Source of the DNA: Notospermus geniculatus | Taxonomy: Eukaryota; Nemertea; Pilidiophora; Heteronemertea; Lineidae | Assembly (NCBI GenBank): GCA_002633025.1 | Contig: NMRB01000003.1 | Coordinates: forward strand, 480,646 to 544,645 | DNA: 64,000 nucleotides | Reading direction: 5' to 3' | Shown: positions 51,721 through 64,000 of the stretch, in pieces | How the letters are laid out: each line of letters opens with the position of its first letter | How positions within the stretch are numbered: position 1 is the stretch's first letter | The notes under the pieces: model-generated | The model's database searches: none | The model's input: only the letters and a program-made list of their open reading frames with translations | Told to the model about the DNA's origin: nothing | Made by a program: the position numbers and the translations under genes

Positions 51721-54700
51721 ATCAATTCTAAAGTTGGGATAAATAGAAATTAACAAAATCGACGTCTTTTGTATTTATAATTCCTAGGCTCCACTTGGCA
51801 ATTGTTCAATGCTTTTGTCATTATGAGTCACCAGAACTTGCTTTTCACTGTTCGTAGTAAATTTCCTACATCCTATTACGCCATGCGTATTAGTAAACAA
51901 AAAGCCAAACAAAACAATGTCAATCTGGCATGCTTTCAAGGCATCAGTAGTTATATGAAACTTTGTCATAATATTCGTAGCACTGAGTCAGGCCAATGTG
52001 GCGTTGTTCCCCACCTGTTTACTAAGTATTTGCATCAGCTCCTTTCGAATCATACATTTGCATTGCAAACATCCCAAAACTGAACCCAAATACGTTCGTA
52101 CACAACCCCAAATAGATTTACCAGCAGATGTCACCGAACATTTACACTCTGGCACGGAATACGTTGGGATATTCAGAAAATAATTAATAAATTAAAGCTT
52201 TCGCGGAAATCCAGGGTGCCGTCATGTTGAACAGACCAATTATAGTCAACGTAATACGAGAACATCTGTTCACTGCCTTTGGCTATCAAAAAACATCCAG
52301 ATTTCACGATTTTTTCAACATGTGAAAAATCCTCCGGATCTCAGTGCTTCAGTCATTTCCCCTCGACTTCATTCCTGTTGGGACTCCAGCTTCCCCTACT
52401 TGTGGGTGATACGAAGCGTTTATAACTAATAACCAAAGTTAGTAAGTCCATTGTCATTACTGCTGAACTCAGTCCAGGTTATTGTCATCTTCTCCGTCTT
52501 ACCGTCTTATCTTTCCCCTTCGATGCTAACCAAGACCAATGCATAGTGTTACACCTTGTAATCTATCTTCTCTTCTTAAGACAGTTGGCAATAAAGTAGC
52601 CAATGTTACATGTAGAAAAAACAAAGAAATGGAACTGAAGGAAAAGAGAGGAAAGGAAAGAAGTGTGAGTAGGCTGTAATACGATCATTTGCTGTTTATA
52701 GGACTGAGGAGTAACTATAGAGTTGTATCTGTATTTATCATTAGGCCCCTAGGTGAATATCATTAAGAACTGAGAGTAGGTACATGTAATTGGTAGTAGG
52801 CCTACGCTGTGATGAATTTTGAAAGCAGAAGAATCGTTTAATTATAAGGAACTTTAAGAAAAGTATTAGTACTAGTATAAACTCATGAACAACCCATTAG
52901 TTCACTGATTGAGTGAACATTGGTTATTGAGGCCAGATATTGGTACAGGTGTGAACCTGTAATAAAACACTAACGGCTGACAATATGTTAAAATACTGTT
53001 GACCATTTCGTTGCTTCAACCAAGGACAGTATGGTAAGTGTCAGGTATGTAGCATGACAGACGATTTGTTCACAAGATTAGTGCGAAGGCGAAGAAAGAT
53101 CGTTTTTATCAAGATATAATTTCATGGTCTGCTTGTTTCATATCCGCAATGATGTTTGAGGCGACATAAATAAATTTTGGAGAGCACAATCAAACCATAA
53201 AATAGCGCACCTACAACTTTTTATTCATCATATCTTACGACAGAAATTAAATGTTTTATATCCCCCCGCGGTTTTGTGAACGATGAAGCTTTTAATGTCT
53301 CTCTCTGTGTGGGACGTCACCTGAACGTTATCTGGGTACATTGAAGAACGCACAAAACAAAATGATGGTACCAGATATTGGTGGTACATATCATTTGCTT
53401 TTTGAGACCATCGTACTGCCCAACAATCCGGGCAAGACAACAAAAATGTAAATGTTTTAGTATCCTTAGTTTTTCATCGCCGCTATCACAGTCCACCTGC
53501 TTCATGGATTCGGTTGAATGACCAGGTAAGGCAAAATGGTTGTGGCTGATAATGGACCTCATTCTCGTCACCCCCGAGTGGGTTTCTTTCTATCCCAACA
53601 CTTTCAAATTCCTTTACGCTGGCTATTCTAATCACGCATGTATAGTACTGTTTTATGAGCGTTCCAAGTTTTTCTTTTTTAAGCTGCCCTGAAACAGCTG
53701 TTTTCGGATGATGTTGTAAAAATCACCTGCTGGTATCTGAAAAATTATTGATGTGGCATGTTGCATAAAGAAGAGGAAAGTCACCGGAGGATTGAGGCGA
53801 AAAGAGCCAGATGCTTGCCGGCGTCCTTCGGCGACATCCGGCACGCGTCCTGGACTTCTTTGGCCAAACTACCAAGGGAAAGCTTCACCAGTTCCATTCC
53901 TCAGCTTCCAATGATACACTTGCCCATAAAAATCGATACCTCCGTTTCAGTCCTTTTTGATGCAACTTTATGCCAATTGTGTTACTTGCAGCTTTACTCT
54001 GTCATACAGCATTTTTAACATCCAACTAATCATCAGAACCACTGGACCGTACTGTATTTAATTTTACCATAGGAGTGCGAAAACTGTGTCGGAATCCCTT
54101 GCCTATAGTAGTGATCTCTTCTATCAATCTGCCTCCTCCCCTGGGCAATTACATTAGATTTAGAGGCTCAATTTATATTGAATTTAAATTCATAACGTTG
54201 AATAACAATGATGAATTAGAAACGAGGGATTGTGTCCAGGGTCCCAGGGAGATGGTTCGATGCCATGTTGAAAGTCATCCCGGTGACTGGAAAGGCAACA
54301 ACAGATAAGGATGATGCATGGCAGTATACGTAAACAGAATTACAGAAAGAGTTTGTTCAAAATCAGATTTGGGTTGATAACATTAAATTGGCCTTTTTCT
54401 GCCTCGGATCGGATTGAGATTGTATCGGTTGACTGGCTAATGAAAAAAAACCTTTCCTGACAATTGCTTGCTGTCTTGTTTAGCCCCCCTCGCTATGATC
54501 GTTCTTCTGATGGGCCAAAGTGTTCACCTACATGTACTTTATCATCAGGAAGATGGCATGCCTACATCTAGGAATTTAAGGTTGATTAAATGTAGCACAT
54601 TAGGTCGCCCTATGTCTTTGCTCTTTAACAGAACCAACATTCCATCTTCAGTATTTTGCACTGATCGTCATGTATCGTTGCCATACCAAGAGCAGCCCAG

Positions 54701-56537
54701 TATTAACCTTAGCCACCGATAAACTATGCAATATACGTGTCATTTAATTCCCCGGCATGTTTTCCCTACGTGAAAAAGCGTAACATATCTGTTGATACGA
54801 TGGTGTGGTGTCTTAAAACAAACCCTTGATGCATGAAAGAAAACAATACCGGGTATCTGAATCCCTGTTGATAGGTATTGCACAAAATGTATGGTGTATG
54901 CGTTATGTATTTGCATTTATAGGACCAGAGTATGTCTCTTATCCCAGCACGATCAAGGAAGGAAACGTAACCTTCACTTCCCAGTTGATAAAGAACAACA
55001 AACAAGTCTAAAGTGTGGACGAATTTTAACCCCAAACTGAAGTTATCGATTTTCACGAAGTAACGTAAAGGATTGATACACCATCCAATATTATTGCACA
55101 ATAGCCTAAGAGACCCAAATGGGGTCATGTGCTTCTGGCGCGATGGGTTGAAGAAAGATTGGCAATAATATTGCCCATTTTGATCCTCAAATTGTGCAAT
55201 AATATTAAAAATATATGGGCTGCTTTAGGCCTATCCGTTACGAGTATTCAAACCTGAGGTACCATCACGTGCTTCTACCGTAGGACTACCCGACGGACAT
55301 CTAACTGTTGTCAACTTGCCAGATATAAAAAACACATCTTCAGCTTACAAGGTTTTCCACATTGTCTGTTCAATTATTGTCATAACCTGTCTTGTACATT
55401 GTTCACTTATTGATCACATTGAAATTTGCTGACGGAAACGCAATGTTTCAGTTTGTGATGAATTCTTACAATACATCATGACTGTGTTCGACTACCACAA
55501 CAAATAATACGATTTTGTTTTACAGCGCGTATGCAAAGCACGCGCAGTAGTGTGCCTGCTGATGCATAGGCCCTGTGAGTTGGTACATCTGTACGAGACG
55601 ATACGTTAGGTATTGATATGCATTAGCTAAATTTGATGCTGATTATTAGCATACAAATCGGAATAATATGCAAACGATAGTTCTGTTATTGAGCCAGAAT
55701 CTTTTTGAAATGACAACGTATGTATGGCTGTATCTCCCAAAGATTGTCGCAAGTTCTTATTGTTTTTAAATTCTGTAATGTTATAATTCAAGTCGTACAT
55801 GATTGTCCATGTACATCGTCCTCAATATGGGTCTCGGGTGTGGATGAGTGGCCATGAGGATACATGTAGTCCTCGATAGACATCTATTCTGATTGGTGAT
55901 GTGCATTTTACAGGCATTGGTCACATTGGCAATGAAGTTTTGTGTTAACGAGCCACACACACATTGATCGCCCCGCGAGCAAGCCGTTTTTTTTCATTAG
56001 GGTTGTCCTTCGTTGATGTCCAAACATTTTGTCGCACATTTGGGTGTATTCGAAAGAATCTTGATCCAGGTAAAAACGTCGGAAAATCTCCAAACCACCT
56101 GATTAAGACAACAAATGATCTTGTTGTCCGCAGCTCTCATTCAATTAACGAATTCCCAGATAAATTATGTGCACTCCATGCATCATTTAGTGAGGCTACT
56201 TCAGTTATGACAAAGGACCCGTTAGAGAGACATCTAACGACCTGTGAATCTGTGTACAAGTGAAATGTGAAAGCATAGGCCTACACGCGTACGTAATCTT
56301 TGCGTGGCACAGCTTGCTCGCCCCATCCCCATTTTTTTTCTTTACCTTCTCCTGATTGACTGTTTCGTTGATAAGAATCTGTTGAAACGTCTATTTATCT
56401 TTGGACTATTAAAATAAGTTACTGCCGATGACATGCATTAACATACATGCATGTTGAAGTGCCAACGTATAGACACCAAAATCTGTAATCGGCCTTGCCT
56501 CCTGTTTAGCCTATAGAAGAGTTGACAAACTACATTA
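51721..56537. other. long stretch without a recognised gene
   Basis: An inverted repeat AATATTATTGCACAAT / ATTGTGCAATAATATT spans 55087-55207. An open stretch at 54072-54290 with acceptor-like ttttaccatag and residues such as NYIRFRGSIYIEFKF could be an exon, but no family is recognised. Another acceptor-like start (tttatag|GACCAGAGTATG, near 54921) opens a 28-codon frame. I call no gene. Confidence 0.35.
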
Positions 56538-57085
56538 CAGGATTTTGCCACTTTGGTCAAGAAAGTTGTTCNTTATTTCATTCTATAGCCACAAACTGGG
56601 ATAATATGGAGGAAAACATTAATTTGATGTTAGGAATTTTGCGCACTACTTTGCGCAGTTTCGAGCAAATGCCGTGAGCCGTCTCGGCGCTCGACCAATC
56701 AGAGGCCAGATACTCGGCACATGATCTCCGTGTTTGTAAACATTGACACGTGCTACTGTTTTGACAGCGTGGATCCGATTTTGGAGAGATGTGTGAAAAG
56801 ATACGATGAACAGTTGATTTTAAGACCAAAACAGCTTGAATGTTTGAACTTTCTGGCCAAAGAAAATGAGGATTGTTGAGAGGCATCCAAAACACTTGTA
56901 ATTCAGCGTTTTCACTGGAGTTTCCAGTGCTGGCAGCCCAATCGTGGGCGCCGCGGAGGATATGGAAATAGTTCGGCCGTATGTTTGCAGAGTCAGTATA
57001 GCGTAACGTAGTGGAGCACTGACCTCTGCGAAGGAGTGTGTACAGAATTTTGCCACTTTGGTCAAGAAAGTTGTTCAGTGATACT
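56538..57085. repeat. direct repeat ATTTTGCCACTTTGGTC pair, about 510 bp apart
   Basis: ATTTTGCCACTTTGGTCAAG continuing to AAAGTTGTTC occurs at about 56541 and 57051. The first copy ends next to a single N (56572). The interval has a plus-strand piece LRPKQLECLNFLAKENED near 56822-56875 that faintly recalls the start of RecQ-type helicases, but no ATPase motif follows. Confidence 0.4.
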
Positions 57086-59707
57086 GCTGTGACGGCCGAT
57101 CTCGTCAGGGTTAACAAATTATGACGTATACATGTAGTCACCTTCCAAATCATACAATAAGAAACCGTGATATTAGATTTAAATCTGTTAGCCATGAAAT
57201 TCCATCCAAAAATCTCAGTTCTATTACGATTGATCTCATGCGCAGGATATGAGCTTTTTCGGGCAAGAGCCCCCTGAGATGTACTTGAGGGTATAAGTCT
57301 CATTGAGCCAACGGTAGGTGGATTTCAAGTGGTGGAGACTTGCCGCGAAAACCAATTATTAGCCAATTGAAGATTCTAGCTGCCTTGGTAATTACCAGGC
57401 ACTGGTTAGGCCAGCAAAAGGTTTTTGTTCGGATGCCGAGCGTTCATAACTTAAAATGATTATCATGATTATCATCCGACATTTTGAGATGGCATCTTGA
57501 TATTCTTTTTCTTAAGGGAGGCGTACCTTTCATGACTTCGTGTGACGTTCTTCTGTTTTGCGATACACTCTATGCATCTGACGACTCGTTGGTTATCCAC
57601 TTCTCAAGCTAAATAGACAAGGTCCTACATCTGATATAAGGACATGTACCAAACCCATACGCCACAGCTGACATTGTCATCAATCATGGTTATCTACTTA
57701 AGCTCTTTAAATCCATAAACTAGCAAGCCTCTCACCTAACAAGCTCCTGTGATGATACAAACGTACGGAATAATAGACGACTGATCTGAGCCAGCTTACT
57801 AGAACTATCAATTCCGGTGACAGTGGGCCGACAGAGACATCATTGATTGAAGGAAATCAGCGCTATGCAGACAGTTCGTCCCTGGCCTCGTGGTGTGCCC
57901 TTTAAGGTCCATTGCTGTGTCATTAGCATGGCGCAATTTCATCAATTCACGACCCAGTTTTACTGAGTTTACTGAGTTTGTAATGGTAGATAATATTTCG
58001 GCAGTGGGTATATTCTGAAGTGCAAAGATGTAACGAAAACACAAATGTTTTGTTAGTCCGAAGTTGTAACACTTTTTTTAACGTTGCAGAACACAAGTCG
58101 CTTCAATTTTAGACAAGGCTTCGCTCACAAAGTCCTCGATACAGAGATTGCAACATGTCCTTCCGTACTATGTTGTGAAATGGGCCAACAAAAATGAAAT
58201 GAAACAGTGTGTGGTTTCATTTTTCCTTTGTTCTTTAGACCATAAAGCAGACACAAAGCAATCAGATCTTACTCGGCGGTCATGGAAATCTCTGGACCTT
58301 CCATTGTCCTCTCTAACATGCGTGTTGTGTAAAGCCTGGACGATAACAGTATCTTTGTATTTAAACGTCCATCGATATCACACAACGCTTCGATTAGGAG
58401 AAAACCCCGTGGCTGCAGATCACACGTCCTGGCCAATCTGGTCGTATCACGATCAGAATAAGACGAGGAACGGTTAACAATATCTCCTTTCATAGCTCAG
58501 ATCTGCTCGTTCAATATGTTATTAATTTTATTGAACCTGTTATCGAGGCTAATAAAGTTCTGTTGATCCCCACGCCGGTTGTCTAATCGTATTTATGTCC
58601 TAAATTAGCTTCACGGACAAACACGACGACAGCGTCACGCCGTCGATACGTGCAGCGATGTTGAGTGCACGAGGCAAAGGTATAAAGAGCATACCAAGAA
58701 GAGAAAGCATAAAGAAAGAACGGTATGAAATCGAGTCTTCTTTCTCAATCAGACATTCAATCGATGCGCCGTTTCTATTGAAGAGCGTTTTGATCATTGC
58801 AATGTCGCACGGAGTGATCTTTCTTTTGCCAAATTCAAAATATATATTGAAATACCTTCTCCAAATACCTTTGGAGAAGGTACTCATGGAACTAATGGAC
58901 TGGCGCTGATCACGTTTTGATGAAAATACTAATTAAAATCTGGCAACCAGTGGGAGTTACTCTTATAACCAATGACTAACAATAGGCCTACCATGGTGCT
59001 GACCCGACATCTAGAAATGGAAGCAAGTCACGTTGACATTGAAATGTATGCAAGGATCACACTAAATACATATGTATACCACTATTGTGCTGTCATGGCG
59101 TAAGGACTGTCGTATCCCACTGTTGGGACAGGTGAAGGTGATGTATGTAAATGAAGATGCAAGCTCATGTGGTTTTTCTGTAGCGTATCACCTGTGGCCT
59201 ACTTCACAGAATTTGAAATTGCGATTTTCACATCACAACACGGCATATGCACCAACAAACCGGATTATATCATGAATCGCCATAAAAAATGAACGATAAA
59301 AGAATTTATATAGAATTTTATATGAGTTCTATGCAGTAAGTGCCACGTTTTGGAGGGAAAAGGTTACTTTTTTTCAGGTCGCAAACAACGAGTGTAAATA
59401 TTGTCAAATCCAGAGCTTAAATATTTAATAGCAAGACCGCTAGAGTTGGTGATTTATGCAAATGAGCGAACCTGGTAACAGAGGCACCCACCTTGCTGCA
59501 TTGTTACCGCACCACGATCACCACAAACCACACGGCGCAGGCGCGAACTGCAATCGATCGTACAACTCTACGATGACGGCATAATGAGGACTGCGAGTTG
59601 TGCATGTGCTGATTTCATGTGACATCAGTTACAAGGATATTGAGTTCTTGCAAACAAAGTGACCGAACCCCTTTCTCGTGATTTCAGATGTACAGCGGAG
59701 CTTCCCC
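57086..59707. other. no gene recognised
   Basis: Several ORFs of 60-110 codons overlap on both strands without motifs. Possibly intergenic or upstream sequence of the exon at 59708. Confidence 0.35.
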
Positions 59708-59821
59708 ATGTGGATACTATTTCTTGCACAGTTGTTGGTGGTGACGCGGGGGACAGCTGAGCTCGGAGAAAAAAAGATTGATGTAGATATCGGACGGTGT
59801 CGCTCAAGGTGTGTCTTCAAG
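59708..59821 (+). CDS. first coding exon of a secreted protein, possibly anosmin-like
   Basis: ATG opens a clear signal peptide (MWILFLAQLLVVTRGTA), then ELGEKKIDVDIGRCRSRCVFK, and ends in AAG|gtaaga in phase 0 (38 codons). The Arg-Cys-x2-Arg-Cys stretch right after the signal recalls the start of anosmin (a neural adhesion protein with a Cys box, WAP and FN3 domains), but this match is short. I found no second exon in the remaining 4 kb, so the gene would continue beyond the window or after a long intron. Confidence 0.45.
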
Positions 59822-60255
59822 GTAAGATGTCAGATTTCTTCTTACTCTTCTTCTCTCTGAGAAGGTAAAATGTAAAGAGAGTACATTATAGAGATAATAT
59901 GGAACATGTTTACTGAAGCCTTATGAGTTTTGCATAACATCACATAAATGATCCACAACTTATTAGGCTTGTTATCACATAAATCAGCGAACGAAATTTA
60001 TTAGTAATGAAATCTGTAGGAGGACCTGTTACATGAAATTGCTTAACGCTATTCGATGGTAATGTCTCTTACCAAATATAACGGTTGTACTACATATGTG
60101 AGGGTTTCGGTTGTGCACGAATTTTCAACACCTTTTTTCCACCTTCGCTCATTCGGGACAACAACATGGCAAAGGTTATTTGAAATCTCGCAGTTCATCG
60201 TTAAGTTCGGATTTGGCGTCCGAAGAAACAACTTGGCTAATAATGTAGGCCTATA

Positions 60256-60653
60256 ATAGTGAGGTTTCGCAAATCTGACGAAACACGAAGTACGAAATAC
60301 GAAATTGGACTTTATTTCCATGACGTAATGTATTTCAGGAGATGGTTGGTACCACAAATATCGCCTGCTGCAAGAGTGTCTTTTAGCGTATGACGTTAGT
60401 CCGATAGAGTTACGGTCTACATGTACATTGACCTTTGAAATTTTTCGTTTCCACTTCGTATCTACGAAATGGAAATTTAAAAATTCAGGATGCACCATAA
60501 CTCTCCCGGCCTTACATGATGTGCTAAAAGACACACTGGTAGCACGGACATTTGTGGTACAAACGATCTCCAGAAATACATTAAGTCCTGGAAATGATGT
60601 TGAATTTCGTATTTCGTACTTGCTGTTTCGTCAGGTTTGCGAAAACTCACTAA
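60256..60653. mobile_element. fold-back MITE, TAGTGAGGTTTCGCAA ends, about 400 bp
   Basis: TAATAGTGAGGTTTCGCAAA...TTTGCGAAAACTCACTAATA. Long arms include GACGAAACACGAAGTACGAA and TACGAAATGGAAATTT-type repeats. The ORFs on both strands here are products of the palindrome. Confidence 0.8.
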
Positions 60654-63565
60654 TATTCATTTCGTTGCCAACAAAATGGACATGCTCAGAACTTTGATGA
60701 CGTCGTCTGATAGTCTCCGTCGCCTATTCGGATTGGGACATGTACGACACTCCTTTACTGGCTGAGATGGTCTTTTTTACAAAAAGCCATTTTTTTAGCT
60801 CTAAATATTTCATCTTCGATATTGCCGAATAAAATGCAACCAATCTCCATCCACCCAGTCCCATTTCCCAAAGAATTCTTAAAAGACCAAAATTATGCAC
60901 ATATGATAGTCCGTGCTTTCAACCCATTCAAACTCCATAACCCAAATCAGTCAAGGGTCACTGAAAATCTGGATTGCATTCTTGAGAATTAAGTTCGGCA
61001 TTCCGTCCTGGGGGCATTTTTTACACAAACCCAATATTTTGATTGTAGCCCCAGGTTGTCAATCTCATCAGAATTGTGACAGCACTCAGAGGTTGGATGA
61101 CGGCTGACAAAGCTCCGGGATGACATGATATTTTGCCCTCTCAATCATTCCGCCTGACGGCCGTTCCATGCAAGAAATGAGGTCGGGTCTATCAGTTGAT
61201 GCGTGATTATATTTTCAGGGCTTTAAAACGATCTCTGTGCCGTAATTGAGTGATTCTTCACAATTGAAAGTGACACTTTATGTCATTTTGATTGGCATTG
61301 CAGCTTGTTCCATTATCAAATTAAGTGATTCTTCATGCTGTGTTTGTACATGGACCTCATCGGCAGCAGAGAGTCCGTGTGTCATGAAGCCGTTCCCCAC
61401 AGTCAAATTTTTCATCACATTTCTGAATATGCTGAATATGGGCTTGCACGTTGATGCTGTTCGAAAACCGTGGGCCCGCCTGAATTGGCGTATACGGAAA
61501 ATTTTGATTAAAAAAGAATTTTGACCGTGTGAAACGGGATAAAGGCATCATCTTGATGCGGGTCTGAACCCACGGCGATGACCACCCGCTTCTTGTAGAC
61601 AATTTCAATCATAATTAGTGATTAATACACTGTAGCAACGATTTTCTATATCCACAACTTGAACAAACAATAAAGTAGACACCAGGTGCGGCATTGTATT
61701 TTGTCAATCGGGTACAGTTAATTAATCTTGGCAAATAGACTCCGAGTGCAGAGGGCATCATCAGGTGTTTGTATTGTATTGCGTCAGGAATGTATCAGCA
61801 TTTTATTGCAGCCCAACTATGTACGTCAGTCTTCGTCTCTTCGTACCCTTACTGGTGCTGTGCGTTTCTATCAATCTGCTGCCAGTGTCTATTTAAAATC
61901 AGAGATTATGATAAAGATCTAATTTGAAATGCATTTCACAAATTAATTCAATAGGCTGTAAATACAGTTCGTTATGTAATTATATAGATCAGCATTCGTA
62001 ATAATTCACATGAATATTGCATAAAGGCAAGTTTCAAGGCCAAATGTATCATCGGATGACAATACCAGATGCCCGTTTGTTCCATTACTCGCTAGACTTC
62101 ACGCACACGGAGTTCGTGCCCTTAGCTCCTATTCGCTGAGTCGATGGTGCACCACATGATAGATACATGTATTATGTATGATTTCATGATCGAAGCTTCA
62201 CGAGATTATGATACTTAATTTCGCTTTGTCAGATTCAGTCTCACTGAATTAAAAATGTGGTGGAAATTGAAACGAGGCTGAAAGAGGCGTTGTTCTTTTG
62301 TTAGAAAAATCAAGACTCCGCACGACGAATCCAAACATCTACTTCTAAGATCTTGGATGTTCCGATCTTCCGGCTACTTCTCCCTTGTGACGTCAGCCTG
62401 ACTGGAAAAATCAGTGAAACAGCACTCATACGTTAAACAGTAAATCTACCTGAAATCGTTGATAGATCAGTCATCTAGCTCGTCTATCACAAGTGACCCG
62501 TAATTGGTCCCCAAGCGGTCTAGAGTCGACGCACTAATTACTTCGGATATTGCATTAAAGCTGACGGTCATGCCAACCTTACTGGCTTAATACCTTGTTT
62601 TCTTTAATTTAATACTGAAATTCAGCATGGTGCCAGAGATTTATAATGTGGGTTTATTATTTCTTTGATCTTGAGAGACGAGGTGTACAGAAGGTACCGT
62701 TTCGTTTACTTCGCTTATTCTGGTGTAATTGACAAAAGCTGAACAAGTACGAGTCGGTCTGAAAGCGACTGACAACAAGAAGCAAGGGTCCTCCCTTTAA
62801 ATGTGGCGTTATGATTGAAAAAAGTCCTTGATCCTGGTGTGAATTTAGTGCAAGGGTAGATAACAGCATATTCCAGTAGATAACGGCATATTCCATGAGC
62901 CTGATTTTCCTGATTAAAATACATCACTCACCTCAAGCCTTGACGACGTTTACGATCTTTGCTTTTCAAAAGAACCAAAATTTGAATTATGATCTCAACG
63001 CTGTAACTTATGGCACAGGTCATTGTGCCGTTTTTAAAATGCATTGTCTGAAGACAAGGCCCGCCTTTCTTGTATGCAACAAAGGGAAAGTAGGATGCCA
63101 TCACAAGCTGGCTTGATTAATCCCAGTGTTGACTAGGGTGGGATGAAGTCGTTAATTTTCTACTCCTTTCATCTCTCTAATATTGCCTGGCAGCGTACAA
63201 AGGCAGCTAAATTCTCTAGATTTCTTCAAAACCCAGTGATTAATTACGTGGAAATGTAAGTTTGCAAGAGGGTTAGCCAAGGCGTGGAATCTTACGATAT
63301 TCCTGTCCCTTTGATTAGTCTTAATCGTCACGCAATGGGTCTACCTGTGCAAAATAATGTACGGTCAGTTATAGGTAATTTCATGGCTGAGTGTACCCAG
63401 AATCGAATTGTCGAGGCGTCAAAAAAATAATAGACTGTATTATAAACGGTACCAACGTACTTTGATATGCATCATTTGTGCAGAGGAGGGCGTGCATGTA
63501 TGACAATACATTGAAGAGCAGCGACAGTACGATGCGGCAACAAGGGCGTTCGACAAAATTTCTTA
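60654..63565. other. no gene recognised
   Basis: Frames at 61246-61524 and elsewhere are open but featureless. A short direct repeat AGATAACRGCATATTCCA is at about 62858-62895. Confidence 0.35.
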
Positions 63566-63675
63566 GGGCCGTATTCTAGAAGCTTCTAGAATGTTTATCT
63601 TTAGCTATTGTTTGCAGGGTAACATATGAAAGCTAAGCTGGCCTTAGAATTACGGAGGCTTCTAGCATACGGACC
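63566..63675. mobile_element. fold-back GGGCCGTATTCTAGAAGC
   Basis: Preceded by TTA. GGGCCGTATTCTAGAAGC at the left and GCTTCTAGCATACGGACC at the right, 110 bp. Its first bases match the element at 13945-14083. Confidence 0.7.
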
Positions 63676-63852
63676 TGGGGTGATTACATAACAAGGACGA
63701 CAAATACACGATACTAGGTGAAGATTTTGCCGCTTCTGAACATGATGGCACGTCATTCTTGAACAGCGTTCAATATTTTTTAAAACAGCACATCAACATG
63801 AAATATCTGCCTTCATTAGCAATAAATCTAAATCGGAAGAGATGAAATTAAA

Positions 63853-63876
63853 CTTCATGCGCCGCCGCGCATGAAG
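63853..63876. repeat. short GC-rich hairpin
   Basis: CTTCATGCGC, loop CGCC, GCGCATGAAG: a perfect 10-bp stem with a 4-base loop. No neighbouring gene suggests a role. Confidence 0.6.
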
Positions 63877-64000
63877 AAACTTCGTTCGTCACTTTGTCAT
63901 TCATTTAGACACCCTTCACAATCAATACCTGGGAAAGGAAAAACTTGTGCGAATCACCACCTCGGCTGCATTGCTACGATAGCGATCATCCATTCATGAC

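Noticed and set aside
54072-54290. Possible exon with a protein-like composition
   Set aside because: Acceptor is plausible but the donor is weak, no partner exon was found and no family was recognised.
56578-57303. 241-codon minus-strand ORF
   Set aside because: Low-complexity composition with no motif, overlaps a direct repeat and an N, and contains no splice or start context. The plus strand holds only a faint helicase-like fragment without an ATPase motif.
60049-60534. 161-codon minus ORF
   Set aside because: It lies largely in the palindromic element 60256-60653; both strands are open because of the inverted arms.

Overview
This window is animal nuclear DNA. Genes are split by short introns with GT-AG (one GC-AG) splice sites, and the families present (ependymin-related, zona pellucida, 4CL/luciferase-like acyl-CoA ligase, calmodulin) are metazoan. 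The many TACATGTA and TAGGCCTA octamers and the dense fold-back MITEs remind me of marine invertebrate deuterostome genomes, but the sequence alone does not fix the species. Most of the window is non-coding, so long ORFs here are usually chance.

Layout. 1-2.6 kb: an ependymin-related secreted protein gene whose N-terminal exon has been copied by a 1.2 kb tandem duplication. 5.6-9.0 kb: a membrane gene with signal peptide, Cys/Asp-rich module and ZP-N domain, and two alternative last exons that each carry a transmembrane helix, a different tail and their own poly(A) signal. 9.7-25.5 kb, minus strand: a cluster of 4-coumarate:CoA-ligase/luciferase-like acyl-CoA ligases in three pieces (ACL1, a partial middle copy joined to a truncated transposase, and ACL2). 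Both larger copies are broken, at different exons. 27-28.9 kb: a divergent calmodulin paralogue with four intact EF-hands. 30.7-50.1 kb: a tandem pair (L and R) of about 9.7 kb with no gene I can recognise, a 68-bp N gap in L and single Ns elsewhere, so uncollapsed haplotypes are possible. 50-64 kb: mostly unrecognised, apart from one good signal-peptide first exon at 59.7 kb.

Mobile DNA. The window is full of short near-perfect palindromic elements. The duplicated blocks give occupied and empty versions of the same sites, so several insertions can be defined to the base: TTA/TA-target fold-backs, a CACTG element with 2-bp duplication, a 389-bp element with 8-bp duplication, and a 698-bp fold-back built from TTCAATATTGAA units with 6-bp duplication. 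The most intriguing signal is that many small differences between duplicated copies are TA in one copy and TACATGTA (also TAGGCCTA or TACAATGTA) in the other. These look like excision footprints of TA-target transposons and would explain why these octamers are so common.

The genes do not form a pathway. What links them is the repeat activity: exon duplication, intron insertions, one insertion exactly on a splice donor, and partial gene copies.
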